DNA from: CAZRAL01 sp964598005
GTDB lineage: Bacteria > Pseudomonadota > Gammaproteobacteria > Burkholderiales > Usitatibacteraceae
Reading direction: 5' to 3'
NCBI GenBank assembly: GCA_964598005.1
Contig: CAZRAL010000067.1
Location: 1-13,270 of the forward strand
DNA: 13,270 bases
The notes under the pieces are model-generated. The model was not told the DNA's origin. It did no database searches and saw only the letters and a list, made by a program, of their open reading frames with translations. Shown here piece by piece: positions 6,696 to 13,270 of the stretch (within the stretch, counting starts at the first letter, position 1; every line of letters starts with the position of its first letter). A program made the position numbers and the translations under genes.

Positions 6696-7274
6696 CTATT
6701 TAGTCGCCGCATCGCTGATATATTCAAATACCTTGACTACACGCGAGACTCCGCTGGTGTTACGGGCAACATCGGCGGCTGCATCGCCCTCGGCCCGTGA
6801 AACTATCCCCATCAGATACACCACGCCGGCCTCAGTGACGACCTTGATATGATGCGCCGCAAAATGATTGTTGCCGATAAAGTGCGTTTTCACGTTGGAA
6901 GTGATGAGCGTGTCGTTGCCCCGCGAAGTAACGGAAGAATTGCCGCCGACCACCAATTCATTGATGACACTGCGTACATTGGGTATCGACCGAACCAGCT
7001 GCGTAGTGTCTTTTTTAATTTCTTCGCTGGATACTTCACCGGTCAGCAGCACGGTCAGGTTGAAGCTGGTGGCATTGACATGAACATCCTTGTATTTTTC
7101 ACGAATACGTGCCTGCGCCTTCCATTCGACATTTTCATCTTCGATATAAATGCCAGTCGAGCGGCGGTCACCCACGGCTAGGCCAGTAGCGACAATACCG
7201 GTCACGGCAAGCGGAACGCAGCCTTGCTGAAAAAGCGTACTAGAAATGAGCAGCAGAAGAAAAATATTGCGCAT
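6696..7274 (-). CDS. dolP: BON-domain outer-membrane lipoprotein, DolP (YraP) family
   Basis: DolP is an outer-membrane lipoprotein that supports envelope integrity and division-site peptidoglycan amidase regulation in enterobacteria (family knowledge). The 192-residue product has a hydrophobic leader ending FQQGC, with Cys19 as the likely lipidated residue. The -3 position is Gln rather than Leu, an atypical lipobox. Then follow the family's GIVATGLAVGDRRSTGIYIED segment and two BON domains (about 49-115 and 120-188), each with the L-x-G-x-V turn (VLLTGEV, VYLMGIV). Length and layout match E. coli DolP. A Shine-Dalgarno GGAG sits about 7 bases before the ATG. The gene lies 44 bases after yraN. 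The SIS-domain gene diaA, often between yraN and dolP in gammaproteobacteria, is absent. Confidence 0.92.
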   Translation of the reverse strand: MRNIFLLLLISSTLFQQGCVPLAVTGIVATGLAVGDRRSTGIYIEDENVEWKAQARIREKYKDVHVNATSFNLTVLLTGEVSSEEIKKDTTQLVRSIPNVRSVINELVVGGNSSVTSRGNDTLITSNVKTHFIGNNHFAAHHIKVVTEAGVVYLMGIVSRAEGDAAADVARNTSGVSRVVKVFEYISDAATK

Positions 7275-7318
7275 GATGGACTCCAGAAGAATGTTGTAAT
7301 TTTACGCGAGAACATGAT

Positions 7319-7717
7319 TTACGGGCTGAATGCATCGCGGATCCATTCGATGTCTTTTCCGTCCAGTGAATCCAGTAATACGGCATCAAAACGGCAGGGT
7401 GGAAGAGGCTGCATACTGGCAAGATAGTATTGGGCGGCCAACACGATGCGGCGCTGCTTGGGGAAGTGGATGCTCTCTGCTGCTCCTCCATAATCGGACC
7501 GCTGGCGCAAACGAACTTCGATGAAAACCAGCATCGGCCCATCGCGCATGATGAGGTCGATCTCACCGTGGCGACAACGGAAATTGCGCGCTTGGAGTTG
7601 CAAACCGTGCGCGACAAGAAAAATTTCAGCGCGGCGCTCTGCCTGATCCCCTACCTTAAAGATGGGGGAAGCTGGCGCTGCTGTAACTGTTGTAAGTCTG
7701 GAAAAGAAATTCCTCAT
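7319..7717 (-). CDS. yraN: UPF0102 family endonuclease-like protein YraN
   Basis: YraN proteins have a restriction-endonuclease-like fold; their substrate is not established. The 132-residue product shows the family core, GDQAERRAEIFLVAHG (23-38), RNFRCRHGEIDLIMRDG (44-60) and VFIEVRLR (64-71). Glu52, Asp54 and Glu67 are the likely metal ligands of the E/D-x-E-x-K-like site, with Arg69 where many members have Lys/Arg. Its ATG shares one base with the lpoA stop (TAATG), so it is probably translated after lpoA. Length is normal for the family. Confidence 0.93.
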   Translation of the reverse strand: MRNFFSRLTTVTAAPASPIFKVGDQAERRAEIFLVAHGLQLQARNFRCRHGEIDLIMRDGPMLVFIEVRLRQRSDYGGAAESIHFPKQRRIVLAAQYYLASMQPLPPCRFDAVLLDSLDGKDIEWIRDAFSP

Positions 7718-8970
7718 TATTCGGTGGACGGCATCAAGGGCTCGATTTTGCCATTGCGAAACTCCACGGCCGTGAGCGTGCGGATAAATTCATGTCCGCT
7801 CCCATCCAGCGCCAATTGGCCGGTAACGCCATCTAGTGGTGGTATGGCCGTTTTATAGGCTAAAACTTGTTGAATTAACCGCCAGGCATCGATGCCTAGT
7901 GCATAGAGGCGGCCTTGGTCAACGGAAAGCATGGGGGCTTTGCGCGCATAAATCATCACGGCTGGATGATCGGGTCGTACGAACCAGGGCATGTCCAGCA
8001 GTTTGACGCTTTCCAGATCGACATTGGTAATTTGGTCCGCGCGCGCATCGTAAGCTAGCGAAGTGGCATAGACCGCCATGCCGGTCGGCAGGTAAGGGCG
8101 GATGGTGCGTGCACTCCAGGCATCGGCAGCAAGAAACACACACTCGGCCTTGGCGCGTCGTACGCTGCTGCGAATGGTAGTGGTGTCATTGGCATCAGAA
8201 AAAGTAATGCGAGCAACAATTTCGCCGCCCAGCTGAATCCATTGCTTTTCGAAACCTTCCTGGATGCGCTTGGTCAGTGCAGAGGGGGAAACAACGATAA
8301 TCGCACGGTGACAGGTGCTCTTGGCAAACTGCGCAGCCTGTCTTGCTTCCACGTCGATGGCCAAAGAAAAAAAATAAAATTGATGAGGCAATTCTGTTTC
8401 TGCGGGAGCATTGAGTGAGAGAGTGGGGAGGTGGCCGCTTTCACGCACGATTTGCGCTGCACCATCGCGGGTTAATCCAGCGACGATAGCAATAGCCCCT
8501 TCCTTGGCGGCCTTGCGGTAAGCCTGTGCCAGCGCATCGCCTTCGTTATCGATACTGTAAAGGCGATAGGGGGGGGCTTCCTTGCTGTCTGTGTTGACCC
8601 CGGCGATGAATCCCTGTTTCACAGCTTCCGACAGTACGCCGAGCGATTTGGAACCCAGCGGAAGAATGAGTGCAATATGCGGCTGGGGCTTGGGGGACTG
8701 TTTTGATTCGATAACCGCTGGGAGTGGGGCGCGATCCAGCGTGGAGACGTTAGATTCAGCAGGCTTCAAGATGTTTGTCTCAATGGGAGGCTGGTCAATA
8801 TGATTGGCAGGAGCAGGAATGTTGACTTGCTCAGCTGCTATTGTGCTTGCGCTTAGACAAAGGCTCCCCGAGAATGCCGGGAGGAGAAACAGTAGTGCAA
8901 ACCGTCGCCAAATAGGTGCCGAAGGAACAGAAGGAATAAAAATTAATGAATAACGTTGCACGGGGAACAT
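7717..8970 (-). CDS. lpoA: Penicillin-binding protein activator, LpoA-like (short form)
   Basis: LpoA activates the peptidoglycan synthase PBP1a from the outer membrane in E. coli. The 417-residue product has an N-terminal hydrophobic signal (about 22-41 after WRR), a Pro-rich linker, and from about residue 97 a periplasmic-binding-protein-like domain. That domain runs from HIALILPLGS, through IVAGLTRDGAAQIV and RLYALGIDAWRLI, to LDGVTGQLALDGSG. It matches the C-terminal half of E. coli LpoA; the N-terminal TPR half is missing, as I recall for betaproteobacterial members. No standard lipobox is seen (Cys38 follows Leu), so the protein may be soluble, with cleavage near STIAA. The ATG at 8970 lies inside rsmI and has no clear Shine-Dalgarno; GTG at 8961 is an alternative. 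The operon lpoA-yraN-dolP is conserved. Confidence 0.88.
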   Translation of the reverse strand: MFPVQRYSLIFIPSVPSAPIWRRFALLFLLPAFSGSLCLSASTIAAEQVNIPAPANHIDQPPIETNILKPAESNVSTLDRAPLPAVIESKQSPKPQPHIALILPLGSKSLGVLSEAVKQGFIAGVNTDSKEAPPYRLYSIDNEGDALAQAYRKAAKEGAIAIVAGLTRDGAAQIVRESGHLPTLSLNAPAETELPHQFYFFSLAIDVEARQAAQFAKSTCHRAIIVVSPSALTKRIQEGFEKQWIQLGGEIVARITFSDANDTTTIRSSVRRAKAECVFLAADAWSARTIRPYLPTGMAVYATSLAYDARADQITNVDLESVKLLDMPWFVRPDHPAVMIYARKAPMLSVDQGRLYALGIDAWRLIQQVLAYKTAIPPLDGVTGQLALDGSGHEFIRTLTAVEFRNGKIEPLMPSTE

Positions 8971-9827
8971 TATATGTCGTGGCTACGCCGATCGGTAATC
9001 TCGGCGATATCACTTTGCGTGCAATCGAAGTATTAAAAGCTGTGGATGTCATTGCCGCCGAAGATACGCGGCACACCAAGCCCTTGCTTTCCCAATACGG
9101 CATTGCTGCAAAACGCTTGATTGCGGTGCATGATCACAACGAACGCGATGCTGCCACGGGAGTGGTGCAGTTGCTGGAGCAGGGAATGGCGGTCGCACTG
9201 GTAAGCGATGCGGGGACGCCCGCCATAAGCGATCCGGGTGCGCGCGTCATAGCTGCCGCCCATGCAGCCGGTTGCACAGTTGTTCCCATACCTGGTCCCT
9301 CGGCCTTGATCGCGGCAATTTCGGCCAGCGGTAGGGGAGTAGGGCAGAGAGAAGGAGAAAATGGATTTTTATTTTACGGTTTCCTGCCCGCGAAAAAAGG
9401 AGAGCGAATTCGCGCCTTGGAAAAACTTAATGACGTTCCTTTTGCAACAGTTTTTTATGAGGCGCCACATCGCATTATGGAAAGCATGGCGGATATGGTC
9501 ACGGTGCTTGGTGAAAATCGCCAAATCGTTATTGCACGCGAACTTACCAAAAAATTTGAAACCATTCACCGATCCCAGCTTAGCGACGCCCTGGCATGGC
9601 TAACGGAAGATGAAAATCGTCAGCGTGGAGAGTTCGTGCTGATCATCGAACCTGCAGTGGCCTTGCCTGCAAACGATGGTGCGGCCGACAACGAATTGCA
9701 GCGTACGCTCGAAATCTTGCTGGAAGAATTGCCCTTGAAGCAAGCCGTTACCCTGACGGCAAAGCTGACCGGGGCTAAAAAAAATGCCGTCTATGCGCTT
9801 GCATTGACACTGAAGCACGAAGAATAA
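8946..9827 (+). CDS. rsmI: 16S rRNA (cytidine(1402)-2'-O)-methyltransferase
   Basis: RsmI puts the 2'-O-methyl group on C1402 of 16S rRNA in the decoding centre, using S-adenosylmethionine. The 293-residue product has the tetrapyrrole-methylase fold with the family motifs GTLYVVATPIGNLGD (N-terminus), AAEDTRHTKPLL, the SAM-loop LVSDAGTPAISDPG, VPIPGPSALIAAISASG, and YEAPHRI further on. The C-terminal small helical domain is present. AGAAGGA ends about 10 bases before the ATG at 8946, supporting this start. It is transcribed away from lpoA and the two coding starts overlap by 25 bases. pyrC begins 36 bases downstream. Confidence 0.96.
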   Translation: MNNVARGTLYVVATPIGNLGDITLRAIEVLKAVDVIAAEDTRHTKPLLSQYGIAAKRLIAVHDHNERDAATGVVQLLEQGMAVALVSDAGTPAISDPGARVIAAAHAAGCTVVPIPGPSALIAAISASGRGVGQREGENGFLFYGFLPAKKGERIRALEKLNDVPFATVFYEAPHRIMESMADMVTVLGENRQIVIARELTKKFETIHRSQLSDALAWLTEDENRQRGEFVLIIEPAVALPANDGAADNELQRTLEILLEELPLKQAVTLTAKLTGAKKNAVYALALTLKHEE

Positions 9828-9863
9828 ACCAGTATTCAGTGGGAGGAACGTTATAATTTATCG

Positions 9864-10895
9864 ATGAATGCTCTCACGCTGACTTGTCCCGACGACTGGC
9901 ATGTACATCTGCGCGACGGTGACGCGCTCAAAGCTGTTGTGGCTGATACAGCGCGACAGTTTGCCCGCGCCATCGTCATGCCCAATCTCAAACCACCGGT
10001 CACTACAGTTGCTGCCGCAGCGGCCTACCGCGAACGTATTATTGCGGCGCTACCAGCCGAATCGTCTTTTCAGCCCTTGATGACGCTCTACCTCACCGAT
10101 AACACAACTACAGATGAAATTTCCAAAGCCAGCAACAGTGGATTTGTGAAAGCAGTGAAATATTACCCCGCCGGTGCGACGACCCACTCGGATTGGGGGG
10201 TAAGCGATATTCGCCAGTGCGATGCCGTTTTTGAAGCCATGCAGGCGGCAGGCTTGCCTTTGCTGGTACACGGCGAAGTGACGGATAGCGAGATCGATAT
10301 ATTCGATCGCGAAAAGGTATTCATCGAACGGCACCTCATTCCATTGACGCTGCGTTTTCCAAAACTAAATATCGTGCTGGAACATATTACGACTGCGAAC
10401 GCCGTTAAATTTGTTTTGGAGGCTGGCCATCAGATCGCTGCCACCATCACCGCACATCATCTGCTTTACAACCGCAATGCACTTTTTAAAGGCGGTATCC
10501 GCCCGCATTACTATTGCCTGCCGGTGTTGAAGCGCGAAGAACATCGCCAGGCGCTACTTAAAGCAGCAACCAGTGGTAATCCAAAATTTTTCCTGGGTAC
10601 CGATAGTGCGCCGCATGCGCAAAATATGAAAGAAACTATATGCGGTTGTGCGGGCTGCTATACCGCCTTACATGCACTGGAACTTTATGCCACCGCTTTT
10701 GAGAGTGCGAATGCGCTCGATAAATTGGAAGGTTTCGCCAGCTTTTACGGGGCCGACTTTTATCGCTTACCACGTAATCAAGAAACTATCACTTTAAAAA
10801 AAATACCTTGGAAAATTCCGGAAACGCTCCCTTTTCCCAACTCGATGCTGGTGCCGCTTGAGGCGGGAGAAGAATTGACCTGGAAATTGCCCTAG
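9864..10895 (+). CDS. pyrC: Dihydroorotase (class II)
   Basis: PyrC closes carbamoyl-aspartate to dihydroorotate, the third step of pyrimidine synthesis. The 343-residue product has the binuclear zinc site of the E. coli-type enzyme: His13 and His15 (WHVHLRDG), the carboxylated Lys99 (VKYYPAGATTHSDWG), His136 (LVHGE), His174 (LEHITT) and Asp247 (LGTDSAPH). Length is typical. GGAGGA (9842-9847) lies 16 bases before the ATG, rather far, and TATAAT occurs at 9852-9857. A weak own promoter is possible, but I see no good -35. It probably also receives transcripts from rsmI. Confidence 0.97.
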   Translation: MNALTLTCPDDWHVHLRDGDALKAVVADTARQFARAIVMPNLKPPVTTVAAAAAYRERIIAALPAESSFQPLMTLYLTDNTTTDEISKASNSGFVKAVKYYPAGATTHSDWGVSDIRQCDAVFEAMQAAGLPLLVHGEVTDSEIDIFDREKVFIERHLIPLTLRFPKLNIVLEHITTANAVKFVLEAGHQIAATITAHHLLYNRNALFKGGIRPHYYCLPVLKREEHRQALLKAATSGNPKFFLGTDSAPHAQNMKETICGCAGCYTALHALELYATAFESANALDKLEGFASFYGADFYRLPRNQETITLKKIPWKIPETLPFPNSMLVPLEAGEELTWKLP

Positions 10896-10898
10896 ATC

Positions 10899-11741
10899 GT
10901 GGCGCGCCGTCTGGCGGAAATTTGTGCGATGATCGATTGGTGCAAAGGCCGGGAACGGTGGGCGCATCCTGCGTTTTTACCTTTGCAGCGGACGTTAATG
11001 CACTTGCCAATGGATGTGTGGCCCACGCTAGCGCAATTGAACGCACGCTTGACAGGCCAGCAGACATGTGGAGGGCAGCACGTTCATTTTGTGGCGCCGC
11101 AATCCAGCACTCAAGCGGGCTATTACGAGCGTAAAGTCTTCGAAGAGGGTATGGTGCAGACACGATTCAACAGCTGGCATGATTTCTTCAATGCCATGGC
11201 CTGGATTAGCTGGCCGCAAACCAAAGCCTGTTTGAACGCTGCGCATATACACGAACTGGAGCGGCAGGCCGGTTCACATCGCTCTGCCGGGCGTGATCGT
11301 CTGACGCAGTTCGACGAAGACGGGGTCGTGGTGGCCTGCGCCTGCCCTCGCTTAGCCGAGGCATTACGCCAATTCGATTGGCAAAATTTATTTGTGGATG
11401 TACGCGCGGCCTGGGATAGCACGATCGATGCATTTATCGTCGGGCATGCGCTGTATGAAAAAATGCTGCAGCCCTATCTGGGGGTGACGGGCAAAGCATT
11501 GATCATGCCCGTTGAGGTCGATTTTTTCTCGCGACCGCTTGCCGAGCAAATGATTGCAATCGATAACTGGGCCGCTGCTGAAGTCGCGTCGGGTAGGCTG
11601 ATGCAACGACCTTTGCATCCCTTGCCAGTACTGGGAATACCCGGCTGGGACGAACGAAACGCCGAGGCATCGTTTTACGATAATCAGAATTATTTCCGTC
11701 CGGGGCGATTACGGTGCGCATTCATGAGTGACGGTAAATAG
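10899..11741 (+). CDS. DUF3025 family protein of unknown function
   Basis: The 280-residue product has the conserved blocks I associate with DUF3025: HPAFLPLQR near the N-terminus, YYERKVFEEGMVQTRFNSWHDFFNAMAWISWPQTKACLNAAHI in several runs, RDRLTQFDEDGVVVAC, and FIVGHALYEKMLQPYLGVTGKAL. There is no signal peptide or membrane helix, so it is probably cytoplasmic. The role is unknown; the conserved Trp/His/Asp residues in NSWHDFFNAM suggest a binding site, an inference only. The GTG start lies 3 bases after the pyrC stop; an ATG at 10929 is an alternative and neither has a clear Shine-Dalgarno. Co-transcription with pyrC is likely. The 3' end carries an inverted repeat at 11731-11763. Confidence 0.85.
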   Translation: MARRLAEICAMIDWCKGRERWAHPAFLPLQRTLMHLPMDVWPTLAQLNARLTGQQTCGGQHVHFVAPQSSTQAGYYERKVFEEGMVQTRFNSWHDFFNAMAWISWPQTKACLNAAHIHELERQAGSHRSAGRDRLTQFDEDGVVVACACPRLAEALRQFDWQNLFVDVRAAWDSTIDAFIVGHALYEKMLQPYLGVTGKALIMPVEVDFFSRPLAEQMIAIDNWAAAEVASGRLMQRPLHPLPVLGIPGWDERNAEASFYDNQNYFRPGRLRCAFMSDGK

Positions 11742-11763
11742 AGAAAGGCTTAAAGTTTACCGT
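11731..11763 (+). other. Inverted repeat across the DUF3025 gene stop codon
   Basis: ACGGTAAA (11731-11738) pairs with TTTACCGT (11756-11763) over 8 bp, with the TAG stop in the 17-nt loop. A second small palindrome, TACCG / CGGTA, overlaps its right arm. There is no T-tract after it, so it is at best a weak terminator or an RNA-stabilising 3' stem. The rest of the gap to 11860 shows only an AGGGG ribosome binding site about 10 bases before the rnz ATG. Confidence 0.25.
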
Positions 11764-11859
11764 AACCGGTACAACATGCATGAAACGGAATCAACAATAA
11801 TACCTAATAGGCAACGTGTTGTCGCTGAGTAATCAGTCGCTAGCAGGGGATTTCAAGAT

Positions 11860-12858
11860 ATGGAATTAATATTTCTCGGCACTTCCTCTGGCACTCCGAC
11901 CAAAACCAGAAACGTGACTGCGTTGGCGGTCAAGCTTTGTCAGGCGCGCGACTGGTATTTGGTCGATTGCGGCGAAGGGTCGCAGCAGCAGATTTTGCAT
12001 ACTCCGCTTTCGCTGCTTAATCTGCGCGGTATTTTTATTACCCATGTTCATGGCGATCATTGCTATGGTCTACCGGGGTTGCTGGCCAGCGCTGCGCTTG
12101 CCGGACGCACCGAATCATTACTTATTGCAGCGCCGCGCGCTATCGAGAAACTACTGCAGTCGATTTATGAAAATACGGCACTCCACCTTAATTTTCCAAT
12201 TGAATTTCGGGCGGTCGATGAAATGGCCGAAGACGAGGTCTGGGCCGACGCGAATTTTCGTATTGGCACCGTCAAACTTTCGCATCGCGTTCCTTGCTTT
12301 GCCTATGTTTTTGACGAAGCCAGCGTGGAAAAGCAGCTCGATACGGCGTGGCTGGAAGCACAAGGGATTGCCCGAGGCCCGCTATGGGGGCGGCTGCAAC
12401 GCGGAGAGCACATTGAAATAGCCGGGGAGGTTCTGCATGGCAACGATTTCTTGCTGCCGCTGCGCTCGGCCCGCCGGATTATTGTTGGCGGCGATAACGA
12501 TACTCCGGATTTACTTCAGGCAGCCTGCCAGCGTAGCCAGGTGCTGGTTCATGAAGCGACTTACACGAGGGATATTCTGGAAAAAGTTGGTTCTGGACTG
12601 CAACACAGTAGTGCCGCTTTGGTGGCGCACATGGCGGCAGCGTGCAATCTTCCCAATCTGGTACTGACGCATTTCAGTCCCCGTTATGGCGACGATACGG
12701 TGCGTTCACCTTCGATCGTCGATATATCGCGTGAAGCGGCCGAATTTTATTCGGGGAGGTTATTTCTGGCCCGAGATTTTGACTGTTTTAGGCTCAATAA
12801 AGAAGGTACTTTGATATGGCAGCAAAATTACGTTACGCAGTCTTCAACTGTGACTTAA
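11860..12858 (+). CDS. rnz: Ribonuclease Z (tRNA 3'-processing endonuclease)
   Basis: RNase Z cuts the 3' trailer from tRNA precursors. The 332-residue product has the metallo-beta-lactamase zinc motif THVHGDH (His62, His64, Asp66, His67) and, in family order, GTSSGTPTKTRN at the N-terminus, DCGEGSQQQIL, SHRVPCFAYVF, GGDNDTPDLL, VHEATYTRD and LTHFSPRY. The PxKxRN substrate loop typical of RNase Z is seen as PTKTRN. Length fits the short bacterial form. ATG at 11860 follows AGGGG at normal distance. It is separated from the DUF3025 gene by 118 bases and from the next gene by 37. Confidence 0.94.
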   Translation: MELIFLGTSSGTPTKTRNVTALAVKLCQARDWYLVDCGEGSQQQILHTPLSLLNLRGIFITHVHGDHCYGLPGLLASAALAGRTESLLIAAPRAIEKLLQSIYENTALHLNFPIEFRAVDEMAEDEVWADANFRIGTVKLSHRVPCFAYVFDEASVEKQLDTAWLEAQGIARGPLWGRLQRGEHIEIAGEVLHGNDFLLPLRSARRIIVGGDNDTPDLLQAACQRSQVLVHEATYTRDILEKVGSGLQHSSAALVAHMAAACNLPNLVLTHFSPRYGDDTVRSPSIVDISREAAEFYSGRLFLARDFDCFRLNKEGTLIWQQNYVTQSSTVT

Positions 12859-12895
12859 AATAGTATCCTTTAATTTTCAAATTGAAGGAGGTTGT

Positions 12896-13165
12896 ATGCG
12901 GCTATTTATTTTACTGGGGCTTTTATTGGCAATTTCCATTCCGGTGAGGGCGGCCAAGCCCTGTGAAGAATTGAAGGGCGAAATTGCTGCCAAGTTGGAC
13001 GCCAAACAGGTCAAAGGGTATTCGCTCGAAATCGTTGAAAACGAGCAGGTGGGTAAAAGAAAAGTCGTCGGCAGCTGTGAAGGCGGGACGAAAAAAATTG
13101 TCTACACGCGGGCCAGCCAACCTGCGGATGTACCAACTGCAAAAAATGACAAGCAGAGCCAATGA
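12896..13165 (+). CDS. Small periplasmic DUF1161 family protein
   Basis: The 89-residue product has a clean Sec signal peptide (residues about 1-19, ending VRA-A) and a mature part with the DUF1161 pattern: CEELKGEIAAKLDAKQVKGY, then LEIVENEQ, then KVVGSCEGGTKKIVYTR. Two cysteines remain in the mature chain and may form a disulfide. A strong Shine-Dalgarno, AAGGAGG, stands 5 bases before the ATG, better than for any neighbour, suggesting high translation. Function is unknown. It follows rnz by 37 bases and may have its own promoter in that gap, but I cannot identify one. About 40 bases further on lies the repeat at 13208. Confidence 0.88.
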   Translation: MRLFILLGLLLAISIPVRAAKPCEELKGEIAAKLDAKQVKGYSLEIVENEQVGKRKVVGSCEGGTKKIVYTRASQPADVPTAKNDKQSQ

Positions 13166-13207
13166 AATACTCGTATGAATGACAGATAGGGCGGTTACGG
13201 TAGTCAC

Positions 13208-13270
13208 TGATGTTGCGCACGGTCACATGAAAAGTGGTAATTTTTGCGGATGAAAAAACAAGACCTTGAA
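13208..13270 (+). mobile_element. Probable insertion-sequence terminus (cut by window edge)
   Basis: Bases 13208-13254 (TGATGTTGCGCACGG and onward) repeat 1-47 in inverted orientation with one mismatch. The element therefore points out of the window on both sides. Sequence continues to the window end; an ATG at 13250 opens seven codons (MKKQDLE) that run off the edge and cannot be judged. IS21-like style is an impression, as for 1-47. Confidence 0.4.

Noticed and set aside
9842..9863. Promoter for pyrC based on TATAAT at 9852-9857
   Set aside because: No matching -35 at 16-18 bases and the ATG would be too close for a normal leader; not listed as a feature.

Overview
The window reads as a conserved, mostly housekeeping stretch of a betaproteobacterial chromosome. 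The clues are the gene neighbourhoods: birA-coaX-SPOR protein; rfaE2 next to an FAD-linked 2-hydroxyacid dehydrogenase; rsmI divergent from lpoA-yraN-dolP; pyrC followed by a DUF3025 gene; and a DUF1161 protein. A member of Nitrosomonadales (Gallionella/Nitrosomonas-like) is my best guess, made from gene content only. I see no defence system, prophage, CRISPR array, tRNA or rRNA.

Layout. 1-376 has no gene: a possible insertion-sequence end (1-47), an AT-rich stretch, a GC-rich hairpin (129-161) and a 191-bp repeat element, called A here (169-359). 377-3658 (+) is a four-gene operon (HAD-family phosphatase, birA, coaX, SPOR-like membrane protein) in which every junction is an ATGA overlap. 3671-5564 (-) is a two-gene unit, rfaE2 then the dehydrogenase. 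5565-6273 is a 709-bp gene-free gap filled by a larger, compound relative of A, called B (5568-6136), with a second inverted-repeat element nested inside it (5863-6106). 6274-8970 (-) is an envelope operon: lpoA, yraN, dolP and an unrecognised small exported or anchored protein. 8946-10895 (+) carries rsmI and pyrC, followed by a DUF3025 gene (10899-11741), ribonuclease Z (11860-12858) and a small secreted DUF1161 protein (12896-13165). The last 63 bases are an inverted copy of the first 47 plus a little more.

How it fits together. The operon at 377 combines two cofactor functions, biotin attachment/repression and the first step of CoA synthesis. The 5564-3671 unit makes ADP-heptose precursor for LPS and oxidises a 2-hydroxyacid. 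The lpoA-dolP operon serves peptidoglycan synthesis and outer-membrane integrity. rsmI, pyrC and rnz serve ribosome methylation, pyrimidine synthesis and tRNA maturation.

The interesting part is not the genes but the repeats. Two related MITE-like elements lie in opposite orientation on either side of 377-5564. The larger one stops 3 bases from the rfaE2 start codon and appears to supply its Shine-Dalgarno sequence. It also contains a second, strongly hairpinned element with its own 22-bp inverted ends. I did not find a convincing new protein system.
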